A stretch of DNA of 30,608 nt from Moniliella sp. 'wahieum' (taxonomy: Eukaryota > Basidiomycota > Moniliellomycetes > Moniliellales > Moniliellaceae). Positions 22,874-30,608 of the stretch are shown piece after piece. The DNA lies in contig RSEE01000215.1 in NCBI GenBank assembly GCA_003971905.1, forward strand, positions 1 through 30,608, written 5' to 3'. A program made the translations under genes and the position numbers. Within the stretch, counting starts at the first letter, position 1; each line of letters opens with the position of its first letter. The notes below the pieces were generated by a model, which was not told where the DNA came from, did not search any database, and saw only the letters and a list, made by a program, of their open reading frames with translations.

Positions 22874-25800
22874 GCACGAAACAGATCTGGAATAGGTCGA
22901 GGTTTGAGCCCTGCAGGTCGAGTAGAGGGTGATGTCACCGGTCAGACTTTCCACGGATGGTACTCGGTCAGTATTGGTCGGATCGAGATCCGGACCGGTG
23001 CTATCGCTTCTCCTGACCCAGCTCTACACACCAAGGTACTTCGATTCAGTCCAGGGGTCGGGGTTGAAGGGTGATGTTCACTCAACGATGTACGGTGACC
23101 GGTGATGCCTGTCACCCACGTCCCTCCTATGACAGGTACTAGATTCTACAAGGTGATCCTGGATCTGAATAGCCCCAGGTCATCTCCTGGACTGGGACTA
23201 CTGCTGTGGGAAGTGGGGGGCTGGAACGGATGAGACCCCAAGTTGGCATGGTCACATCCACCCTGGGTACTATCGGTAGGGCTACGCTAGGGTGCCCACG
23301 CGACGCAAGACCAGGCGTCAGATCGGAGTGAGAGTGGGATCGTTGGAAAGCTACGGCCTGGGGCTATTCAAAAAAAACTCACTCCCCCGGTCTGCCAGTC
23401 AAAAGTTGTCTCAACCCTGAATGGGTGGGGTGGGCATGCCCTTGTAAGTATCAGGTCGTACCCCAGGTTCAACTCCACCTCGGTCCGTCAATATTGGTCC
23501 GACCGGAATGAAAACTACCAGAGCCTCTAGACCTCGGTCAGGACTAGAGGCTGCACGAAACAGATCTGGAATAGGTCGAGGTTTGAGCCCTGCAGGTCGA
23601 GTAGAGGGTGATGTCACCGGTCAGACTTTCCACGGATGGTACTCGGTCAGTATTGGTCGGATCGAGATCCGGACCGGTGCTATCGCTTCTCCTGACCCAG
23701 CTCTACACACCAAGGTACTTCGATTCAGTCCAGGGGTCGGGGTTGAAGGGTGATGTTCACTCAACGATGTACGGTGACCGGTGATGCCTGTCACCCACGT
23801 CCCTCCTATGACAGGTACTAGATTCTACAAGGTGATCCTGGATCTGAATAGCCCCAGGTCATCTCCTGGACTGGGACTACTGCTGTGGGAAGTGGGGGCT
23901 GGAACGGATGAGACCCCAAGTTGGCATGGTCACATCCACCTGGGTACTATCGGTAGGGCTACGCTAGGGTGCCCACGCGACGCAAGACCAGGCGTCAGAT
24001 CGGAGTGAGAGTGGGATCGTTGGAAAGCTACGGCCTGGGGCTATTCAAAAAAACTCACTCCCCGGTCTGCCAGTCAAAAGTTGTCTCAACCCTGAATGGG
24101 TGGGGTGGGCATGCCTTGTAAGTATCAGGTCGTACCCCAGGTTCAACTCCACCTCGGTCCGTCAATATTGGTCCGACCGGAATGAAACTACCAGAGCCTC
24201 TAGACCTCGGTCAGGACTAGAGGCTGCACGAAACAGATCTGGAATAGGTCGAGGTTTGAGCCCTGCAGGTCGAGTAGAGGGTGATGTCACCGGTCAGACT
24301 TTCCACGGATGGTACTCGGTCAGTATTGGTCGGATCGAGATCCGGACCGGTGCTATCGCTTCTCCTGACCCAGCTCTACACACCAAGGTACTTCGATTCA
24401 GTCCAGGGGTCGGGGTTGAAGGGTGATGTTCACTCAACGATGTACGGTGACCGGTGATGCCTGTCACCCACGTCCCTCCTATGACAGGTACTAGATTCTA
24501 CAAGGTGATCCTGGATCTGAATAGCCCCAGGTCATCCTGGACTGGGACTACTGCTGTGGGAAGTGGGGGCTGGAACGGATGAGACCCCAAGTTGGCATGG
24601 TCACATCCACCCTGGGTACTATCGGTAGGGCTACGCTAGGGTGCCCACGCGACGCAAGACCAGGCGTCAGATCGGAGTGAGAGTGGGATCGTTGGAAAGC
24701 TACGGCCTGGGGCTATTCAAAAAAACTCACTCCCCCGGTCTGCCAGTCAAAAGTTGTCTCAACCCTGAATGGGTGGGGTGGGCATGCCCTTGTAAGTATC
24801 AGGTCGTACCCCAGGTTCAACTCCACCTCGGTCCGTCAATATTGGTCCGACCGGAATGAAACTACCAGAGCCTCTAGACCTCGGTCAGGACTAGAGGCTG
24901 CACGAAACAGATCTGGAATAGGTCGAGGTTTGAGCCCTGCAGGTCGAGTAGAGGGTGATGTCACCGGTCAGACTTTCCACGGATGGTACTCGGTCAGTAT
25001 TGGTCGGATCGAGATCCGGACCGGTGCTATCGCTTCTCCTGACCCAGCTCTACACACCAAGGTACTTCGATTCAGTCCAGGGGTCGGGGTTGAAGGGTGA
25101 TGTTCACTCAACGATGTACGGTGACCGGTGATGCCTGTCACCCACGTCCCTCCTATGACAGGTACTAGATTCTACAAGGTGATCCTGGATCTGAATAGCC
25201 CCAGGTCATCTCCTGGACTGGGACTACTGCTGTGGGAAGTGGGGGCTGGAACGGATGAGACCCCAAGTTGGCATGGTCACATCCACCCTGGGTACTATCG
25301 GTAGGGCTACGCTAGGGTGCCCACGCGACGCAAGACCAGGCGTCAGATCGGAGTGAGAGTGGGATCGTTGGAAAGCTACGGCCTGGGGCTATTCAAAAAA
25401 ACTCACTCCCCCGGTCTGCCAGTCAAAAGTTGTCTCAACCCTGAATGGGTGGGGTGGGCATGCCCTTGTAAGTATCAGGTCGTACCCCAGGTTCAACTCC
25501 ACCTCGGTCCGTCAATATTGGTCCGACCGGAATGAAACTACCAGAGCCTCTAGACCTCGGTCAGGACTAGAGGCTGCACGAAACAGATCTGGAATAGGTC
25601 GAGAGGTTTGAGCCCTGCAGGTCGAGTAGAGGGTGATGTCACCGGTCAGACTTTCCACGGATGGTACTCGGTCAGTATTGGTCGGATCGAGATCCGGACC
25701 GGTGCTATCGCTTCTCCTGACCCAGCTCTACACACCAAGGTACTTCGATTCAGTCCAGGGGTCGGGGTTGAAGGGTGATGTTCACTCAACGATGTACGGT

Positions 25801-26244
25801 GACCGGTGATGCCTGTCACCCACGTCCCTCCTATGACAGGTACTAGATTCTACAAGGTGATCCTGGATCTGAATAGCCCCAGGTCATCTCCTGGACTGGG
25901 ACTACTGCTGTGGGAAGTGGGGGCTGGAACGGATGAGACCCCAAGTTGGCATGGTCACATCCACCCTGGGTACTATCGGTAGGGCTACGCTAGGGTGCCC
26001 ACGCGACGCAAGACCAGGCGTCAGATCGGAGTGAGAGTGGGATCGTTGGAAAGCTACGGCCTGGGGCTATTCAAAAAAACTCACTCCCCCGGTCTGCCAG
26101 TCAAAAGTTGTCTCAACCCTGAATGGGTGGGGTGGGCATGCCTTGTAAGTATCAGGTCGTACCCCAGGTTCAACTCCACCTCGGTCCGTCAATATTGGTC
26201 CGACCGGAATGAAACTACCAGAGCCTCTAGACCTCGGTCAGGAC

Positions 26245-26921
26245 TAGAGGCTGCACGAAACAGATCTGGAATAGGTCGAGGTTTGAGCCCTGCAGGTCGA
26301 GTAGAGGGTGATGTCACCGGTCAGACTTTCCACGGATGGTACTCGGTCAGTATTGGTCGGATCGAGATCCGGACCGGTGCTATCGCTTCTCCTGACCCAG
26401 CTCTACACACCAAGGTACTTCGATTCAGTCCAGGGGTCGGGGTTGAAGGGTGATGTTCACTCACGATGTACACGGTGTGGTGAGGTGATGCCTGTCACCC
26501 ACGTCCCTCCTATGACAGGTACTAGATTCTACAAGGTGATCCTGGATCTGAATAGCCCCAGGTCATCTCCTGGATGGGACTACTGCTGTGGGAAGTGGGG
26601 GCTGGAACGGATGAGACCCCAAGTTGGCATGGTCACATCCACCCTGGGTACTATCGGTAGGGCTACGCTAGGGTGCCCACGCGACGCAAGACCAGGCGTC
26701 AGATCGGAGTGAGAGTGGGATCGTGGAAAGCTACGGCCTGGGGCTATTCAAAAAAAACTCACTCCCCCGGTCTGCCAGTCAAAAGTTGTCTCAACCCTGA
26801 ATGGGTGGGGGGCATGCCCTTGTAAGTATCAGGTCGTACCCCAGGTTCAACTCCACCTCGGTCCGTCAATATTGGTCCGACCGGAATGAAACTACCAGAG
26901 CCTCTAGACCTCGGTCAGGAC
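26245..26921 (+). repeat. Copy with the most complex variant in the array
   Basis: At 26461-26490 this copy reads TCACGATGTACACGGTG followed by TGGTGAGGTGATGCC, where the consensus has TCAACGATGTACGGTGACC followed by GGTGATGCC. The change replaces several bases and destroys the GGTGAC/GTCACC dyad, so it is not a simple homopolymer slip. The same copy also lacks C in CTGGATGGG near 26570, one T in ATCGTGG at 26721 and a GT in the G-run cluster, and has A8. It is either a true variant monomer or a poorly resolved consensus patch. Confidence 0.7.
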
Positions 26922-28937
26922 TAGAGGCTGCACGAAACAGATCTGGAATAGGTCGAGGTTTGAGCCCTGCAGGTCGAGTAGAGGGTGATGTCACCGGTCA
27001 GACTTTCCACGGATGGTACTCGGTCAGTATTGGTCGGATCGAGATCCGGACCGGTGCTATCGCTTCTCCTGACCCAGCTCTACACACCAAGGTACTTCGA
27101 TTCAGTCCAGGGGTCGGGGTTGAAGGGTGATGTTCACTCAACGATGTACGGTGACCGGTGATGCCTGTCACCACGTCCCTCCTATGACAGGTACTAGATT
27201 CTACAAGGTGATCCTGGATCTGAATAGCCCCAGGTCATCTCCTGGACTGGGACTACTGCTGTGGGAAGTGGGGGCTGGAACGGATGAGACCCAAGTTGGC
27301 ATGGTCACATCCACCCTGGGTACTATCGGTAGGGCTACGTAGGGTGCCCACGCGACGCAAGACCAGGCGTCAGATCGGAGTGAGAGTGGGATCGTTGGAA
27401 AGCTACGGCCTGGGGCTATTCAAAAAAACTCACTCCCCCGGTCTGCCAGTCAAAAGTTGTCTCAACCTGAATGGGTGGGGTGGGCATGCCCTTGTAAGTA
27501 TCAGGTCGTACCCCAGGTTCAACTCCACCTCGGTCCGTCAATATTGGTCCGACCGGAATGAAACTACCAGAGCCTCTAGACCTCGGTCAGGACTAGAGGC
27601 TGCACGAAACAGATCTGGAATAGGTCGAGGTTTGAGCCCTGCAGGTCGAGTAGAGGGTGATGTCACCGGTCAGACTTTCCACGGATGGTACTCGGTCAGT
27701 ATTGGTCGGATCGAGATCCGGACCGGTGCTATCGCTTCTCCCCAGCTCTACACACCAAGGTACTTCGATTCAGTCCAGGGGTCGGGGTTGAAGGGTGATG
27801 TTCACTCAACGATGTACGGTGACCGGTGATGCCTGTCACCCACGTCCCTCCTATGACAGGTACTAGATTCTACAAGGTGATCCTGGATCTGAATAGCCCC
27901 AGGTCACTCCTGGACTGGGACTACTGCTGTGGGAAGGGGGGCTGGAACGGATGAGACCCAAGTTGGCATGGTCACATCCACCTGGGTACTATCGGTAGGG
28001 CTACGCTAGGGGTGCCCACGCGACGCAAGACCAGGCGTCAGATCGGAGTGAGAGTGGGATCGTTGGAAAGCTACGGCCTGGGGCTATTCAAAAAAACTCA
28101 CTCCCCCGGTCTGCCAGTCAAAAGTTGTCTCAACCCTGAATGGGTGGGGTGGGCATGCCCTTGTAAGTATCAGGTCGTACCCCAGGTTCAACTCCACCTC
28201 GGTCCGTCAATATTGGTCCGACCGGAATGAAACTACCAGAGCCTCTAGACCTCGGTCAGGACTAGAGGCTGCACGAAACAGATCTGGAATAGGTCGAGGT
28301 TTGAGCCCTGCAGGTCGAGTAGAGGGTGATGTCACCGGTCAGACTTTCCACGGATGGTACTCGGTCAGTATTGGTCGGATCGAGATCCGGACCGGTGCTA
28401 TCGCTTCTCCTGACCCAGCTCTACACACCAAGGTACTTCGATTCAGTCCAGGGGTCGGGGTTGAAGGGTGATGTTCACTCAACGATGTACGGTGACCGGT
28501 GATGCCTGTCACCCACGTCCTCCTATGACAGGTACTAGATTCTACAAGGTGATCCTGGATCTGAATAGCCCCAGGTCATCTCCTGGACTGGGACTACTGC
28601 TGTGGGAAGTGGGGGCTGGAACGGATGAGACCCCAAGTTGGCATGGTCACATCCACCCTGGGTACTATCGGTAGGGCTACGCTAGGGTGCCCACGCGAGC
28701 GCAAGACCAGGCGTCAGATCGGAGTGAGAGTGGGATCGTTGGAAAGCTACGGCCTGGGGCTATTCAAAAAAACTCACTCCCCGGTCTGCCAGTCAAAAGT
28801 TGTCTCAACCCTGAATGGGTGGGGTGGGCATGCCCTTGTAAGTATCAGGTCGTACCCCAGGTTCAACTCCACCTCGGTCCGTCAATATTGGTCCGACCGG
28901 AATGAAACTACCAGAGCCTCTAGACCTCGGTCAGGAC

Positions 28938-29618
28938 TAGAGGCTGCACGAAACAGATCTGGAATAGGAATAGGTCGAGGTTTGAGCCCTGCAGGTCGAG
29001 TAGAGGGTGATGTCACCGGTCAGACTTTCCACGGATGGTACTCGGTCAGTATTGGTCGGATCGAGATCCGGACCGGTGCTATCGCTTCTCCTGACCCAGC
29101 TCTACACACCAAGGTACTTCGATTCAGTCCAGGGGTCGGGGTTGAAGGGTGATGTTCACTCAACGATGTACGGTGACCGGTGATGCCTGTCACCCACGTC
29201 CCTCCTATGACAGGTACTAGATTCTACAAGGTGATCCTGGATCTGAATAGCCCCAGGTCATCTCCTGGACTGGGACTACTGCTGTGGGAAGTGGGGGCTG
29301 GAACGGATGAGACCCCAAGTTGGCATGGTCACATCCACCCTGGGTACTATCGGTAGGGCTACGCTAGGGTGCCCACGCGACGCAAGACCAGGCGTCAGAT
29401 CGGAGTGAGAGTGGGATCGTTGGAAAGCTACGGCCTGGGGCTATTCAAAAAAAACTCACTCCCCCGGTCTGCCAGTCAAAAGTGTCTCAACCTGAATGGG
29501 TGGGGTGGGCATGCCCTTGTAAGTATCAGGTCGTACCCCAGGTTCAACTCCACCTCGGTCCGTCAATATTGGTCCGACCGGAATGAAACTACCAGAGCCT
29601 CTAGACCTCGGTCAGGAC
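28938..29618 (+). repeat. Longest copy (681 bp), with a GGAATA duplication
   Basis: GGAATA is tandemly doubled at 28961-28972, adding six bases to the stretch just after the CAGATCTGG site. Comparable short duplications in other copies are AC at 12761-12764, a three-base ACA-type gain at 20180-20184, and GA at 25601-25604. All four sit within the first 35 bases of the unit. Confidence 0.75.
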
Positions 29619-30287
29619 TAGAGGCTGCACGAAACAGATCTGGAATAGGTCGAGGTTTGAGCCCTGCAGGTCGAGTAGAGGGTGATGTCACGGTCAGACT
29701 TTCCACGGATGGTACTCGGTCAGTATTGGTCGGATCGAGATCCGGACCGGTGCTATCGCTTCTCCTGACCCAGCTTACACACCAAGGTACTTCGATTCAG
29801 TCCAGGGGTCGGGGTTGAAGGGTGATGTTCACTCAACGATGTACGGTGACCGGTGATGCCTGTCACCCACGTCCCTCCTATGACAGGTACTAGATTCTAC
29901 AAGGTGATCCTGGATCTGAATAGCCCCAGGTCATCTCTGGACTGGGACTACTGCTGTGGGAAGTGGGGGCTGGAACGGATGAGACCCCAAGTTGGCATGG
30001 TCACACACCTGGGTACTATCGGTAGGGCTACGCTAGGGTGCCCACGCGACGCAAGACCAGGCGTCAGATCGGAGTGAGAGTGGGATCGTTGGAAAGCTAC
30101 GGCCTGGGGCTATTCAAAAAAAACTCACTCCCCGGTCTGCCAGTCAAAAGTTGTCTCAACCCTGAATGGGTGGGGTGGGCATGCCCTTGTAAGTATCAGG
30201 TCGTACCCAGGTTCAACTCCACCTCGGTCCGTCAATATTGGTCCGACCGGAATGAAACTACCAGAGCCTCTAGACCTCGGTCAGGAC

Positions 30288-30608
30288 TAGAGGCTGCACG
30301 AAACAGATCTGGAATAGGTCGAGGTTTGAGCCCTGCAGGTCGAGTAGAGGGTGATGTCACGGTCAGACTTTCCACGGATGGTACTCGGTCAGTATTGGTC
30401 GGATCGAGATCCGGACCGGTGCTATCGCTTCTCTGACCAGCTCTACACACCAAGGTACTTCGATTCAGTCCAGGGGTCGGGGTTGAAGGGTGATGTTCAT
30501 AAACGATGTACGGTGACCGGTGATGCCTGTCACCACGTCCCTCCTATGACAGGTACTAGATTCTACAAGGTGATCCTGGATCTGAATAGCCCAGGTCATC
30601 TCCTGGAC
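30288..30608 (+). repeat. Partial terminal copy, truncated by the window edge
   Basis: This 321-base fragment covers unit positions 1 to about 327 and stops at CTCCTGGAC, so the array runs off the right edge. It carries several single-base losses (TCACGGTCAG, CTCTGACCAG, TCACCACGTCC, AGCCCAGG) and a substitution-like change at about 30498 (TTCATAAACG for TTCACTCAACG). It is among the most error-dense copies on this side. Confidence 0.9.

Larger units (their letters stand above)
1..30608. repeat. Tandem array of a 676-bp satellite-like unit, about 45.5 copies
   Basis: The whole window is one head-to-tail array. Taking TAGAGGCTGC as an arbitrary unit start, copies begin at 1, 675, 1342, 2004, 2670, 3332, 4003, 4676, 5342, 6011, 6685, 7357, 8030, 8702, 9378, 10053, 10726, 11401, 12077, 12751, 13428, 14103, 14777, 15450, 16126, 16800, 17470, 18140, 18815, 19491, 20165, 20844, 21515, 22190, 22866, 23545, 24218, 24892, 25568, 26245, 26922, 27594, 28263, 28938, 29619 and 30288. 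All copies have the same orientation, with no inversions, no inserted elements and no unique DNA. Copies differ almost only by small indels. Long homogeneous arrays of this kind are typical of eukaryotic satellites, but a concatemer of a small circle or an assembly loop gives the same picture. No function or organism can be assigned from sequence alone. Confidence 0.99.

Noticed and set aside
27284..27829. 181-codon reading frame, the longest in the window, and similar frames of 130-175 codons (for example 28625-29152, 10476-10934, 18565-19023)
   Set aside because: They exist only in copies whose indels join two frames of the repeat. In the intact unit the same stretches are closed by stops at about 60-80 codons. 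They use alternative start codons, have low-complexity Arg/Ser/Gly-rich translations with no recognisable domain, and are not kept from copy to copy.
1..30608. Assignment to a named satellite family, for example apicomplexan satellites of about 680 bp
   Set aside because: Only the monomer size is similar. I cannot compare sequences here, and size alone is not evidence of identity.
1..30608. Ribosomal RNA spacer, tRNA cluster or transposon array
   Set aside because: No rRNA or tRNA gene, no terminal repeats with target-site duplications, and no transposase or reverse-transcriptase motif appears in any frame.

Overview
The window contains no recognisable gene. From first to last base it is one head-to-tail tandem array of a single 676-bp unit: 45 complete copies (starting at position 1, with TAGAGGCTGC taken as the arbitrary unit start) plus a 321-base partial copy at the right edge. 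No flanking unique sequence is present at either end, so the true array is longer than the window or the contig is an unrolled circle. Individual copies measure 662-681 bases and average 673. The best-preserved copies (22190-22865 and 24892-25567) are both exactly 676 and appear identical by eye.

The copies differ almost only by one- to three-base insertions or deletions, mostly in homopolymers or short repeats. Base substitutions are nearly absent. Damage is concentrated at the left end: the first nine copies are 662-674 long, while the middle of the window is close to consensus. Real satellite monomers of this age normally differ by substitutions. An indel-only pattern that worsens towards a contig end is typical of thinly polished noisy long reads. 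The true molecule is therefore probably an almost perfectly homogeneous array, a rolling-circle or concatemeric product of a 676-base circle, or an assembler walking repeatedly around such a circle.

Layout: 1 to about 9000 is the array with dense indels; about 9000-26200 is near-consensus array; about 26200-30608 is array with rising indel density, including the only complex variants. Within the unit there are several inverted repeats: a 31-base hairpin across the chosen unit junction, a bulged hairpin at unit positions 111-131, dyads at 229-251 and 310-325, and a 10-base palindrome at 565-574. There is one A7 tract, one exact match to the RNA polymerase III B-box consensus, and an unusual strand-biased set of GGT-initiated words (GGTACT x4, GGTGAT x4, GGTCAG x3). 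These suggest the unit grew from smaller, now decayed, repeats.

The organism cannot be identified. GC content is 55.6% by hand count of the consensus, and about 34 CpG against about 52 expected, a mild depletion. A monomer of this size in a long array most resembles eukaryotic satellite DNA. No open reading frame is credible: reading frames above about 80 codons appear only in copies carrying indels, and 676 is not a multiple of three.
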